A stretch of DNA of 64,000 nucleotides from Crotalaria pallida (GCA_037953625.1 CM075650.1:120759706-120823705), one strand, 5' to 3'. Shown: positions 23,771 to 35,830, counted from the stretch's first letter. Numbers and translations are program-made. The notes: generated from the letters alone by a model not told the origin.

Positions 23771-24646
23771 ATGGCGGGAAGAAATGAAGACCTAGTGGAG
23801 AAAATGACTACTATATTAGGAAATCTTGTGCAAGCTAACCAAACCCCTGAGACAACAGACTTTCAAAGACTTACTGAATTTTGCCAAGTATATCCCCCTA
23901 AATTTGAAGGTGGTTCTGATCCAATCAAGGCACAAAAATGGATTCGATACTTGAAAAAGATCTTCACCATAATGAATTGTTCCGACACACAAAAAGTTCT
24001 ACTTGCCACCTATGTACTAACTGAAGAGGCTAATAATTGGTGGGAAAACACCAAACGAATAGTAGAAAGAGAACCCAGAGAAATTACTTGGGTACTATTC
24101 AAAGAAAAGTTCTTAGAAGGATATTCCCCAGAAGAAATTCAAAGTAAAAAAGAAATGGAATTCCTTGATCTAAAACAAGAAAACATGAGTGTGGAAGAAT
24201 ACGTGGCCCGATTCGAAGAACTTCTCTGATACTCCACACACTATGAATCCAACCCCGACGAGAAATTCAAATGTACAAGATTTGTAAGCGGCCTTCGACC
24301 CGAAATCAAAGTAGCCTTTGGGTATCAAAACATCCGAGGTTTCCCAGCATCGGTGAACATGTGCTTTACCTATGAAAAAGATTTAGAAATTCAAAAGAAA
24401 CATGAAGAGAAAGGCAAGGAACACTTGGTACAAGAAGAACACTACACCATAAGTGAGAATGAGACTAGAAGCAAGAAGAAACCAGATAATGAAGAATCTG
24501 AACCAACCAACCCCTTGCGATGCTCAATTTGCCAAAAATACCACTTAGGGAAATGTCGGAAGCTACGAGTAAAGTGCTACCGCTGCAGGGAATCAGGACA
24601 TTGTGCCAAGCAATGCCCTACCAAAAGAAAGAAGGAAGATCTATAA
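23771..24646 (+). pseudogene. gag: E7 gag with a single internal stop
   Basis: Starts at ATG 23771 (MAGRNEDLVEKM). 292 codons in one frame, interrupted only by TGA at codon 153 (24227-24229). By comparison with E2 gag an arginine codon is expected there, so a single CGA-to-TGA change would explain it. Capsid core motifs are PPKFEGG (about 38-44), ANNWWENTKR and FLEGYSPEEIQSKKEMEFL. The C-terminus has CSICQKYHLGKC and a complete CCHC zinc knuckle CYRCRESGHCAKQC (269-282). The gene ends shortly after with no pol. The protein would form the particle shell and bind RNA. Confidence 0.9.
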
Positions 24647-24745
24647 ATTAATGATATAAATTAAGGATGTTGAAAGAACCTTAAGTTTAAAGGATGAATC
24701 AAAGTTCCCACACCCTAAAACGAATTTCGAGGACGAAATTCCTAC

Positions 24746-24756
24746 AAGTGGGGGAG
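24746..24756 (+). other. Polypurine tract of E7
   Basis: AAGTGGGGGAG, four bases before the 3' LTR start at 24760. The phrase CGAGGACGAAATTC just upstream is the usual Ty3/gypsy context. Confidence 0.9.
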
Positions 24757-24759
24757 TAT

Positions 24760-27225
24760 TGTAACGATCTAATTTTCATTACATAATAATTATAATTATA
24801 TATATATATATATGTATGTATCAATTTAAATTATGTGGAAGAGTAATGTGAATTAATCTTAAATGAACACTTAGATTGTGCAAGTTGTTAAGCAAGAAAA
24901 GCAGGTGAACAAGGATTTAAGGGACACCTTAGGTAACAAGAAATGGATGGAAGTTAGCATAAAAGAGTAAGTAAGGAATAAGTATTAAGAAATTAAACAA
25001 GCGTTCGATTTAGAGAAGTTATCAGAACTTCTTCAAGGCGGTTAAACTGGCTAAGACTTAAGGGATATAATGACCTAAAACTCTTAATTTGATAATCATA
25101 ACTACGCTTAAGTTAAGTAAAGAGAAATCGAGTAAAGAGAAGTCTGAATAAATAATAAATAGGACAAAGTGTAGTCATTTTCCCGATTAAGATTTATAAG
25201 ACGAATATAAGATTTGGGTGTGTCCTGTGGATCATGACCTAATTAGGAATTAGAAAAGAGAATACCAAATATAGGTTAAAAACCGGAGAATGGAGCAAGC
25301 ATTAACTAAGGTGGAATTTATTACGATTAGGTATAATAAAGCTTAAGAATCAAACAAGAATCCAAATGCTTAGGATATAACCCGACTATTTAATCCCTTC
25401 TCAAATATTAATCAAATGGAGGAAGGAGTAGGAAGGGTACCCCAAGCCATACAATCAAGAAGAAGGAATTAACAATGAGGCCGAAAACACGTTCATTGGA
25501 ATTTTCGGAGTTTTATAATTGGGTGTTTGATAAAAAGTAACATGGAAAATATAATTAGAGATGTAAATTAATGTTATACAAGTTTGATTTAGTGTTATGA
25601 AGGGTTAAAATCCAACAAAATAAGCTAAAAAATGCGAAAATCGGCTTTCTGGGGCGAACCGGTGCGCCGGGGCATGAGCCGGTGCGCTCCAGACGCACCG
25701 GTGTGGAAATCAGCAACACCAGGAGCGCTCAAGCGTAGCCAGTCGCGCTCAGGCGCCACAGATCAGCAGCACCAGAAAACTCGCACACCAGCCAGAACCT
25801 TCCAGAAATTTGCGCCCGCTCAAGCGCCAGATCTCGCGCTCAAGCGCGACGTGCTTATAAAAGCACCAGATCCGCTCCAGACTTGAAGACTGACGCACCA
25901 AATTTTCTCCCAGCAGTACCAAACCACCCTCATACGCACCAGAAGCCATTTTTCAGCACCAAAACCCAAATTTTATGCACCAACTCCTAATTTCTTCCAC
26001 CAACAAGCTTAAGTCTCCACCAATCCAATCCCCACTCCATAAATTAACATCAACCAACACCTTTTTAATAAATTCCAACCCTTGATTTCTTAGTTCCTCA
26101 TCAAACCCTCTTTCTATCTCATTCCTATGGCCTTGTTCCTCCCATAATCTTGGAGATTTCTAGCATTCCAACCAAAGGAGAAGAGTTTTAGGAGTCAACC
26201 CATTCAATTCAAGTGCTTGAGATTTGATTTTCTTCCCTGGAGGTAAGGGAGGAACTCTTTTCTTTTAGAATAGAATTTAGGTTTTGGAATTAATAAATAC
26301 TTATCAAATATTATGAATTAAACCTAGGGTAGTTGATTCCGTCGTACCACATGCCTGTGTATGTGAAATAATTAATTTAAGGCTTGATCTATGTAATAAA
26401 ATCCTATCATTACTCAAGTAAAATAAAGTGTATCCAAGGTGTTCGATAAAATGCCCGAATGAAAATGAAATATTATTAGGCTAATTAGAATACATATAAA
26501 TGATCCCTCCATAATTAACTAATAAAAGATAGATCATGACATTAGAGTAAGCTTTAGAACTTCTACTAGTATGATGATTTCTTGATAAATTATAAGTTGA
26601 AAATGATATAATATGTTTACCAATAAAAGACACAAAGGTCATTAGGAACTTAAAGAAAATATGTTTAGACTTGAATTATAGCTAGTAAAAATAAATAAAA
26701 AAAAATTACTAATGGAAGAAATAGAGATTATTGTGAATAAAAAGGAAATTTATATAAAAGCATGATTTCATAATTAAAAGAAAGATTATTTTTACTTATA
26801 TACTTATGTAAATGTATATTTTATGATTATGGTTTAGACAATGATAAGTGAATAGAATATATTTTCTAAGTATAAAAGATACAAAAGTAATTATAAAAGA
26901 GATAGAAGAAAATGTAATTAAAGAAATTTGCTTGTTTGACAATATGTTAATTTAAATTTTGATAAGTTTCATTTACTTAGTTTCAATTCCTAATTTCTAT
27001 TCTTTTATGAAAAGATGTTCACTCCCTTGTGGTTCAACAGTTTAGGTAATGCTTGGAGGAGTCAAGAACCAGAGTTTCACATGACAAACGACGAAGAAAG
27101 GCCGCTTTCCTCCAATTATTGTTCTAATATCAAGTTGTAAATCTCATGTTTTATTACAAGACAATTTGTATTTTAATATTTAATTAATAAAATTTATATT
27201 TCCTAAATTAAGTTGGGATGTTACA
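24760..27225 (+). repeat. 3' LTR of E7
   Basis: TGTAACG...TGTTACA, 2466 bp, about 97% identical by eye to the 5' LTR. TATA box TTATAAAAG at 25855-25863 and palindrome cluster at about 25725-25852 are retained. Confidence 0.95.
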
Positions 27226-28012
27226 CCCTTAGCCCAAACAATCCCAATTATCCTATTATCACTTTACCAAGTTTTCCTCTGAAGCTTTTAATTAGTTTTA
27301 TTACAAACCTAGCATATCTAATTATTAACTTACATTTTAATATTACTAATTATTTCATAAAAATCATAAAACATATTCAAACACATAGATAGTATCATAA
27401 ACATATTCATTCATCACCATAGTGGGTTCTCTCAACCAAATACTAAATATTTAGTTCTAACCAAAATCCTTTGTGTCCTCTTTTTCCTTGTGCCTCCTCA
27501 AAGCTCCTTAGAAATCCAAGTCTCCTTCTTCACATCCTTTTCTCTCTCTATTTGTTGCTGGATCCTCCATGACCATCATCAAGGCATGGATTCAATGGAG
27601 GGATATGGGGTTTTCCTTTGGTTCCTTATGGTAGGAAGATGATTTATGGCATGGAGGAGTCATGGGTTTTGGTTATTGATGATGGATCTTGGGAGTATTT
27701 TCCGTACAAGGGAGTGATGGGTTTTGTTGGTGGATTTGCCCTTAGAAACCTTTTGGGGATGAGAGGGAGAGTGCATCCATGGTGGTGATGAGGAGCTTGA
27801 GAGAGAGAGAGCTTAGTGGAGATGGTGATGGTGGGTGTGATGGAACTTGGGGGAAGAAGATGGAATGAAGAGGAATAAGGGTGTTTGGAGTGGTATGAAG
27901 ATCAGAAGGGAGTTGTAAGTGTGTGTTGGTGCCAAACATGTCCAAGAAGCTTGCCCATATAAGGAAATTCGTGCTCCCCAAGTTTCTATTTTTTTTCTTC
28001 GTCAGACTTAAG

Positions 28013-28108
28013 GTAATCGATTACTTCCCAATTTTCTTTTTATTTTTCCCCACAAACAAATTCTAATCGATTACTTCCCCTGGGTAATTGATTACTTTGT
28101 CAGTTTTC
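28013..28108. repeat. TAATCGATTA palindromes in E6
   Basis: Two perfect copies (about 28014 and 28063) and one decayed copy (GTAATTGATTAC, about 28085). On the minus strand a TTATATG (27962-27956) lies about 50 bp downstream, a plausible TATA box. Upstream is the conserved block TTGAGCAAGATCTGACGG. Confidence 0.8.
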
Positions 28109-28412
28109 ATCCCTTTGCATTCTCAAAGTGCCATATCTCCTTCGTTAACCGTCAGATCTTGCTCAAATTTGAAAGAAAGCTTACTAAGACTTCCAACTTC
28201 ACATCCAACGGAGGAATTTGTGTTTTAAGTTATAAATCTTTTATTCTTAATTTTCTATTATTAGATGTTTCCAATACTGAAACATCCCTTTTAAACACTC
28301 ATTTTTACCTTGTTATTACTATTATTACGATTCCAATCTTATTATTATTCTAGTTACACTATGGGTTAAAATTCAGGATGTTATAGTAATAGTGCAAGCT
28401 CAGTCTCTGTAC

Positions 28413-29677
28413 CTGTATAAAAATAGCAAGGAGGTGAGCATTACACGGTACTTAGTAAATGAATTCTAAAAAGACATAACAATATACTAAGTTAAGCACA
28501 TTTATCACAAATAAATCACATCATATCATACACAACCAGTTACACAATTATTCCTCACTAATTCATTTTCACTCTTATTCATATTTTCATTATTAATTCT
28601 CTTTTCATTTCATTTTTTTCTTACATTTCTTTTCATTGTTCTCATTTTCATTTTTTTTGTCCATAGGGTCGGTATGACATCCTGTGTCTTATTTTGACAG
28701 AGTGTATCTGACCTTTTATCTTAACTTCTTGTCCACAGGGTCGGTAGGACCTCCTATGTCTTATTTTGACCGAGTCTATATGACCTCCTGTCTTAAATTC
28801 TTGTCCACAGGGTCGGTATTACCTCCAGTGTCTTATTTTGACTGAGTCTATCTGACCTCCTGTCTTATATTTTCTTCTCTCACATTTTATTCTTATTTCT
28901 ACTTCATTACTTACTTATTCTTTTCTCACTTTTAAATTCTTATTTCTCTCTTTTCATTATCAATTATCCTTATTTCCCTTTCATTTTCATTGTTAATTAT
29001 CCTTACCTCTCTTTCATTTTCATTATTAATTATCCACTCTGTTACTCTTATTTTTTCCTAACCTACTATCTAATTAATCCATCATCCCTTTCTTTATTAC
29101 CATTCCCTAAATTCTCTTACATCTTCCTATTTATAGATTAGAACCCGATTCATGCTTAATTTCTTTCCACTAACCTCCCTCAATCTTAATTTCATCAATT
29201 CTACCCCAGTTAATTCATTTATGCTTACAACATTTTAGCTAATCCTCGATTAATCTCATCTCTATTAACTTCCCTTATGCTTAAGTCACTTTAACTAACC
29301 ACGATTAATTCCAATAAGCTTAAGTCCCTTTTTCTAACCTCAATTGATTCATCTATTACTCAATTCACTTCATAAAACTAATTAAAACTTACAAATATGA
29401 CATGTTTATTTCTAGACCCTAAGTTATCACTTATATCAACTCAACAACATTCATCAATTATCATTTTCATAAAAATCATGCAATATCACGTACACCATCG
29501 TATATCATATATAATCATAAGTATTAAAATGGGTTTTCCTTCTTTATTTTAAATACTCAATTTTTACTAATATTAACTACCCTAAGGTTCATTAACATAC
29601 ATATTTCTCTACCCTTATCTATCACTATAAACATTCTAGAGTTCATTCCCTAAGTAAAGGTAATACCCCCTCCTTAC
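28413..29677 (-). other. Predicted leader intron inside the E8 LTR
   Basis: Minus-strand donor CTCCTCCAG|GTAAGGAGG and acceptor CTATTTTTATACAG|GTACAGAGACTG. The TAATGCTCACCTCC block precedes the acceptor. It matches E14 closely. Splicing is inferred. Confidence 0.55.
28658..28875. repeat. Minisatellite (about 72 bp unit, three copies) in E8
   Basis: Each unit begins TGTCCACAGGGTCGGTA and contains TTATTTTGAC. It shares the CCACAGGGTC core with the 39-bp array of E6 but has a different unit length, so the same seed was amplified differently in the two LTRs. Confidence 0.85.
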
Positions 29678-30540
29678 CTGGAGGAGAGAGAGTAGAACCT
29701 CAAAAAGCTCTGATCTTTCCTTCTTTCTTTTCCTTCTTCCCTTGTGCTCTTTAGAAATCCAAGCCTCCTTCTTCACATCCTTTCTCTCTCTATTTGTTGT
29801 TGGATCCTCCATGACCATCATCAAGGTATGGATTCAATGGAGGGCTATGGGGTTTTCCTTTGATTCCTTATGGTAGGAAGAGGATTTATGGCATGGAGGA
29901 GTCATGGGTTTTGGTTATTGATGATGGGGAAGTATTCTCAACACCAGGGAGTGATGGGGTTTTGTTGATGGATTTGCCCTTAGAGAGCTTTTGGGCATGA
30001 GATGGAGTGAGGGTTCATGAGCTTGGGGGAGCTCCTTGCAAAAGGGAGAGTGGGGTTCTCCATGGATTTGCCATAGAGGCACATAGTGGAGACTTAGAAT
30101 GGAAGTGAAAATGAATGGAAATGAGAGTGGGTTTCCTTCTTAAGGAAGGGGAATGAGGGAGGGGCACACCCCTTTTTAATTGGGACAGTTTCCATTCAAA
30201 ATGTCATATCTCCTTCGTTAACCGTTAGATCTTGCTCAAATTTAAAGGCAAACTCCCTAAGACCCTTATCTTCACATCCAACAGTGGAATTTGTGTTTCA
30301 AGTTGTAAATCTTTTATTTCTAATTTCCTAATATAGGGTATTTCTAACATCGAAAACATCGTTTCTAACACTCTTTTGTTCCTTTTTCAATCTCCTATCC
30401 GATGCCAATGCTTCCTAACTCCTTCATGGCACTCAAAGGGATCCTAATCCATCACCTTAAATCCTCTTTAGCATAATTATCATTTTTCTAATCTTATTAT
30501 TATCACAATTATTTTTGGAATAAAAATTCAGGATGTTACA

Positions 30541-30678
30541 CTCAATATGGGATTATGATTTCAGAATGCCTAGTCAGAGTACCGTAGTTCTCCCTAGTCT
30601 ATAGAGTGTATGCAAAGTGTAAACTTAGGAATGAGAAGAACGTACCTGAGCCCCCTGCTGCTGCATTCCTGGGCTCCT
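30541..30678 (-). repeat. Left arm piece of an inverted duplication
   Basis: The reverse complement (GGGCTCAGGTACGTTCTTCT, then CTAGGGAGAAC) matches plus-strand sequence at about 49455-49575 (GGGCTCAGGTACGTTATTCT, CTAGGGAGAACC). It lies between E8 and the E9 target copy CTCCT (30674-30678) and continues at 48767 after E9. The GGGCTCAGGTACGT word also follows the TATA box of E12 LTRs, so the duplicated unit is probably a Tat-related LTR. Confidence 0.75.
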
Positions 30679-31084
30679 TGTTGGAAGTCAAGCTTTCCCC
30701 AGGACTTCAAGTGCAATCATTATATGGTTTTGATGATAACAAACTCAAGTTTCTCAAGCTCTTATCAAGTGCAATCACAAGATCTTCATCCTTCAAGTCC
30801 AAGCTTCAAGTTGAAGACTCAAGCAAATGAAGTTGAAGGCTCAAGCAAATAGAAGACCTTTTAGCCCTTTCCCTTAGGACATCATGTAAGGTAATGAAGT
30901 CAAGGTTTATATTATGTTAAAAGGCCAATATAAGTTTTTCTAAATACATTTTTTAAAGTTAAGGAGAAGAATAAGAGTTCAATGAAAATCAGTTTTCTAA
31001 CTTAGTTTTTGTGGAAATGCATGATGAAACAAACTCTGGATGTTTTTAAGTTATGAAAATCCATTTTTACAAGTGCAAGAAGGA

Positions 31085-31455
31085 GTAATCGATTACCTGC
31101 TTTAAGTAATCGATTAACTTTGTTGCATCACAAAAAAACCAGAGTGTGTGTAATCCATTATGTGAACTTGGCTAATCCATTACTTTTTGAATAAGAGTAA
31201 TCGATTACCTGGATCAAGTAATTGATTAACAATGTTGCATCATACATTTTGCAGAAGCAAAGTAATCGATTATTGCTTTGAGATAATCGATTACATGATG
31301 TTGCATCATACAAATATCAGAGACTCAATAATCGATTATTAGATTAGTGGTAATCGATTATATGAGTTGCATCATATAATGAACAGGAGTGAATTTCAAA
31401 GTTTCTATTTTTAAAGAGGTAATCGATTATCTTCCTGGAGTAATCGATTACCTCA
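31085..31455. repeat. Large TAATCGATTA cluster in the SIRE-like LTR
   Basis: About ten copies or near copies of GTAATCGATTAC, usually paired 15-25 bp apart, with TTGCATCATA recurring between pairs. This is a Ty1/copia LTR, unrelated to the Ty3/gypsy LTRs that carry the same palindrome. Confidence 0.88.
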
Positions 31456-32636
31456 AGCTTTATTGAAAAACGTGTCAAAATCATTTTGATTTATTTCCCG
31501 ATTTGTTTTTAACGGATTGATTCTGATTTATTTCTAAAATTCGAAATTGATTTTGTTTTTGAAATAATTCCTTATTTGTTTTAAGAATCAAATCTTTGTT
31601 TTATTTCTTAAATCTTTTTGATTTGCTTTTGATTTTAAAACTCATTACAAAATCTTATTTTATCTTATTTTGATTTTCAAATTGATTTTAATTTGTTGTT
31701 TTAAATCTTTTATTTGATTTTAAATCTTATTTTATCTTATCTCTTTTCAAAATCAGATTTTTTCTTTTAAATAAATGAATCACTCCAACATTCAAAAAAA
31801 AAAAGAAGAAGGATTCTGATCATCACGTTCCCTTCTCCTCTTCTCCATCAACTTCTGGTTTTCACGCTCATACATTTTTGAAGAACTAAACCTTGTATTG
31901 GCCTTGTAACTACCTTATCAAGACTTCTTTATCATAGTGCGTGCTTCATTGTTGTATCTATGTTATCTAGAACACATAATTGTTAGAGTGACCTTATATT
32001 GTTGTATCCGCACTATTAAGAGTGCAAGATAGTTGTTGTACCCAATCACCTTAACCAGTGTTGTAAAGGGCTACAACAAAAATGTTAAAAGATCCCAGTT
32101 CCGCATGCATATTGATCCCGGTTCCGAACTGGGATTGTATCCCCTGGTATAACAAGTCTGATACTCCTGATCCCAGGTGTTTTAGAAAACACAGAACCGG
32201 GATCAATAAAAAACAAGGAACCGGGATCAATAGTATATATGATCACCGTTGATTTTTAATAATGAACCGGGATGTTTAATATATATGACCACTGTTGAGT
32301 TTTTTAAAACGAACCGGGATCTTTAGTATGTATGATCACTGTTGAGTTTTTTAAAATGAACCGGGATCTTTAGTGAATATATATTTTTTTTAAAAAAAAT
32401 CTATAATATTTTCTATATCCATATATTTAAATAAATTGTCAACATTTTTTTTTGCAACAAATAAATGTCATAATTATATACATTAGAAACGTAAATGTCA
32501 ATACACATTTAAGATAGATAACTCCCAAACCAAAACAAATGGCTCTATACATACAAAAGGCTAAAAAAGCTCGATCATATAGATGCTACATATTCACATT
32601 CAAAAATATATATGGTGCCCTAAATTCAAAACTAAG

Positions 32637-32726
32637 CTAAGGTAACTCGTCAAGAACATATGCTGCCCATTCATCCTTTATTTCATTCAGCAATTCATCC
32701 GAGTAGTAGCTGTAGTGACAATCTTC
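32637..32726 (-). other. Unassigned 29-codon C-terminal exon-like frame in E10
   Basis: Minus-strand frame ending SDELLNEIKDEWAAYVLDEL, Pro, stop. The amphipathic, acidic end resembles C-termini of plant transposon-borne Ulp1-like proteins, but that is an impression only. It lies directly downstream of the LepA-like piece, in another frame. Sequence below 32637 would then be 3' untranslated. Confidence 0.35.
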
Positions 32727-32754
32727 AAAATGGAATTATATTTAAATATCCAAC

Positions 32755-32835
32755 ATGAACAATTTCCATGTGGAGAAGACCCAGGAATCCACTTCTAAAG
32801 CCAAACCCCATGGCACTTGAGGACACAGGCTCAAA
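32755..32835 (-). pseudogene. Captured fragment of translation factor LepA/GUF1 (EF4)
   Basis: Preceded by an acceptor-like TTTTCCAG, the minus strand reads 27 codons beginning FEPVSSS and containing [17 protein letters not shown]. In LepA/GUF1 proteins this is the highly conserved [20 protein letters not shown] segment. Cys to Ser is the visible change. The frame continues a few codons past the homology and then stops. LepA/GUF1 is an elongation-factor-like GTPase acting on organellar ribosomes; this piece is far too short to work. Confidence 0.75.
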
Positions 32836-35023
32836 CTGGAAAACAAAAAATAAAAAATAAACTCTTCAAACAATTAATCACTAATCCTACCAATGTCAGC
32901 TGAACTGTAAGAAAGTTGGACATTGAAAAAAAAAATAGTGCCAAATGCATGATAGCTAAAATATATATGACAAATACATAACAAGTCAAGAAAAAACATG
33001 CATGCAAATTTGACACATATGCATCTCCCATGAAACTAAAGATGTATTACAAAAGTTGTATCAAGAAACCAAATTTATGGAGATGTGGTGTAATTTCCCG
33101 CGTTTTCCCGACTAAGATAAATAAAATTTGATTAAAGAAGAATTTTAAGATATCGTTTTACTAAGAGTTTTCAATGAGTATTTTATTCGATTATGAAATA
33201 AAGTGATGATTCTACGGAATTTTGGCAAACAAATATTTTTATGAAGTTAGTAAAAATGATTTTATTGGTTGGTGATTTCTTGCAAAAAATAAATTTCTTT
33301 ATGGATTTTCTTAGATGTATCAACTTCGAAAATCCATAACTTTTTAACCGTAACTCCGATTTTTATGATCTCTATACGAAAACGATCGTATCGAAACGTA
33401 GATTTCAAAAATGTATTTTTCATAATTTTTTGGATTGGTTTGAGAAAATTTTTCTCAGAGTTGTAAAGGACGAATTTTAAAGGAATTAATCATGAAAAAT
33501 AGTTTTTGATTTTTAATAAATTTTTCCTTTTGGGATTATCTTTAATATATTAAAGTATGATTTTAGAAAATGAAATAAGGGCTATAAGTGCAACCAATAA
33601 CTACAGTTTATTATTTAAAGGAAAAATGTGTTTAATTGTTATTATGTATGTTTGATTGATTAATTAAAGAAGAAATTATTTTGTGATTAAAGTGTGTGTT
33701 TGATTTTGAATGTGTGCATGCATGATATAGGTGTGATGTGTGTATGAGTGCCACGTGTGTGAGGGTGTGTATGTGTGGGTTTGTGAGGCCTTGACTTGAT
33801 GACCAAGCTAGGAAGGGAAAATAAAATAAAAAGAAAAGAAAACCAAAAAAATGAGGAACCAAATAGGAAACTAAGTTAGAAACCTAACCAAACCAAGAAG
33901 AAAAACCCTAACTAAATACTAACTAACATTTAGCCCTAGAGTGACCCTAAAACCTAGCCACAAGACATTGTCCCCTTGCATTTGATAAAATGCACCCATG
34001 CAAGTTTTTGAAGTTCCAAAATTACCCCTCCTAGTGTGTGTATGGCCGAATTTTCCCAAGGCCAAAAGAGGGAAATTGTGTTCCACTCTTAGCCTATTTT
34101 ATTCCATCCATTCCTTCATTCTTTCATTTCATTCTTCCCTTCATTCATCCACTCATTCCTTCGTTGCCTTCATTCTTCCACCCATTCTTTCATTCCTTCA
34201 TTTCCCACTTCCACCAACACAAACACCTAAGTCTCAAAGAGCAACATTAGCTCTTGAGACATAGAAAGAAAAAGAAAGACACATATAGAGAGAAAAGAAG
34301 AGAAAACCGTGAGGGTAGGAAGAAGGAAGAAGGAGGTTTCAAGCCCAACCAAATCTCATCCTTTGTAGATCAAGAGTGCTAAGTGACTAGAAGACCAACC
34401 TTTATCATGGTAGGATTTGAAGCTCAAGAAGAAGAGTCGTAATAGTTTAGTTTTCTTTTTAGTTTGTAGATCTAAATCATTTTCTTCTTTGCATGTTCAT
34501 TTTTGTGACTTGAGAGATGATTTTATGTGTTGTTCTCTCTTGATTTCGGACTTAAGGGACTTAAAGTAATTTGTAATATGTTAGACTTGATACTTGATGC
34601 TTTCGGTTGAGATTTCTTAAAGGATCTAATGTTTTTCTAACTAAAATCTTAGAGATCTAAAGAAAACTAAAGATTTTGTGAAAAATCTAAAATTAACTCC
34701 CTTGCATGTTGATTTTTTTAGCTAGATCTAGTGTTTCTATCTACATGCATGTGAATTTCTCAAGTTGATCTCAATTTTTCCCACATGCATGTGAAAGATC
34801 TTGACTTAAAAATAAGAGATCAACTATTTTTAAGAGCTTGATAATCAATTCGGTTTTAAAAAGAATTTTGTGCTCATGATTTATTTTCTTACTTGATTCG
34901 GTTTTATGTGCATGTAAAGAAAGTTATCTTTTATAAAAAAGTTTAATTTGAAGCATGAAATTTTGATAAAAAGAATTTATTTATTTTGATGCATGTTTCG
35001 GTGTGGCCTAGATCTTTAAGAAT

Positions 35024-35554
35024 TGTGATGTCCTAGACGGTGAGGTCCTCCAAGGGTTAGGGAAGAAGACCTTCAAAGGAGCCTCTGTCTAGGGTTTCTG
35101 TGTGATGTTTGGTGGGAGTCCTCAAGTGGCTAAAGAGAGAGTCAAGAAGTAACCCTAATCACTGGTGTGTGAGGGTGATAATTAGGGTTAGAGGACGTAC
35201 CTGAGCCCCATGTAGTACGGAGCTACTTATAGGGGGGAGCTGGTTGCCCTAATGGGCCTGCTTGGGGCCCAAGTAGGGCCAGCCTGTACTGAGCTATGAG
35301 TGGATGAGCTGTCCTTGTGGATAAGGTGAGACACGTCATTCTGTCCTTGGTATCGGATTCTGAGGGAGGTGTCGGACTCTGTGTGGTGTCGGGCAAGGAG
35401 GTCGGACCTAGGTAAGAGCATGAGGTCGGCCCGTGTCTAATGTCTGTTCGGCCGTTGAGCCTTGAGCTCGGCCCAGCACACAGAGGGCTTCTTATAGGGC
35501 TGTAAGGCCTTAAGTGAGGGTTCTGAGGATCTCGGCTAGGCCGAGTCCACCACA
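35024..35554 (-). repeat. 3' LTR of E12 (531 bp)
   Basis: Read on the minus strand it starts TGTGGTGG and ends CATCACA. A TATA-like CTATAAGTAG lies at 35232-35223, followed about 15 bases later by GGGGCTCAGGTACG, probably near the transcription start. Confidence 0.93.
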
Positions 35555-35566
35555 TAAGCCCCCCAG
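35555..35566 (-). other. Polypurine tract of E12
   Basis: On the minus strand CTGGGGGGCTTA abuts the 3' LTR start TGTGGTGG. The tract and adjoining LTR-like start are repeated about 97 bp away (tract copy 35654-35665). Confidence 0.85.
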
Positions 35567-35830
35567 CTCGGTCAAGCCTATCTGAACCTTGTTCCAAGGT
35601 CTTGGTTTAGGTCCTTTTCCCAAATCCACCACATAAGAGCCGAGTTTACCACATAAGCCCCCCAGCTCGGTCAAGGCTATTTGTGCCTTGTTCCGAGGTT
35701 CTAGGGAGTTCGGACGATGGGTTGTTGAGAGTTGGATCCAGCTGTTTCTGACGTCTTTTGACTGTGACGGGGCAGGTTTGAAAGCTGTCCTTTCTCCTGC
35801 TCCGAAGTGACGCTTGCTTTTTCCGGGTCT

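Larger units (their letters stand above)
18711..27225 (+). mobile_element. E7: complete gag-only (TR-GAG type) LTR retrotransposon
   Basis: Two LTRs (18711-21196 and 24760-27225) flank a 3.56 kb internal region with primer site, long leader, one gag gene and polypurine tract. A perfect 5-bp target duplication CCCTT lies at 18706-18710 and 27226-27230. No protease, RT, RNase H or integrase is present, so it must have been moved by proteins of a related autonomous element. The LTRs differ by about 3% in stretches compared by eye, many differences being C/T or G/A, so it is one of the younger insertions here. Confidence 0.95.
17697..28385 (-). mobile_element. E6: solo LTR split by E7
   Basis: Pieces 17697-18710 and 27231-28385 join into one LTR of about 2.17 kb once E7 and one copy of its CCCTT target are removed. 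Ends are TGTGACA and TGTTATA, each one base off canonical. Flanks GTAAC (17692-17696) and GTAAT (28386-28390) look like a target duplication with one later change. No internal region lies between the ends apart from E7, so this is a solo LTR. Orientation is taken from the minus-strand CTTGCTGTTTTTATACAG acceptor-like stretch near 18064. The donor seen in sister LTRs is not recognisable. Confidence 0.8.
28386..30540 (-). mobile_element. E8: LTR of a Ty3/gypsy element (remaining bases at 17684-17696)
   Basis: The right end TGTTACA (30540) is followed by CTCAA as a possible target copy. The minus strand begins TGTAACATCCTGAATTTTTA and is closely related to E14, sharing TTAGGAAGCATTG, CATCGGA and CCCTATATTAGGAAA. 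Continuity through E6 is shown by GGCCTGTAA before E6 and TAGTGCAAGCTC after it. No TAATCGATTA cluster is seen here although the surrounding conserved blocks are. No coding sequence. Confidence 0.78.

Noticed and set aside
30606..30852. Two overlapping short frames at the start of the SIRE-like LTR
   Set aside because: They cross the LTR boundary and target site at 30674-30679 and have no domain.
31085..31455. Regularly spaced TAATCGATTA repeats resembling a CRISPR array
   Set aside because: The repeats are short palindromes with irregular spacing in a plant LTR; there are no cas genes and the DNA is clearly eukaryotic.
33998..34264. Ser/His/Phe-rich short frames
   Set aside because: They come from CATTC/CCTTC repeats in the transcribed leader of E11; low complexity only.
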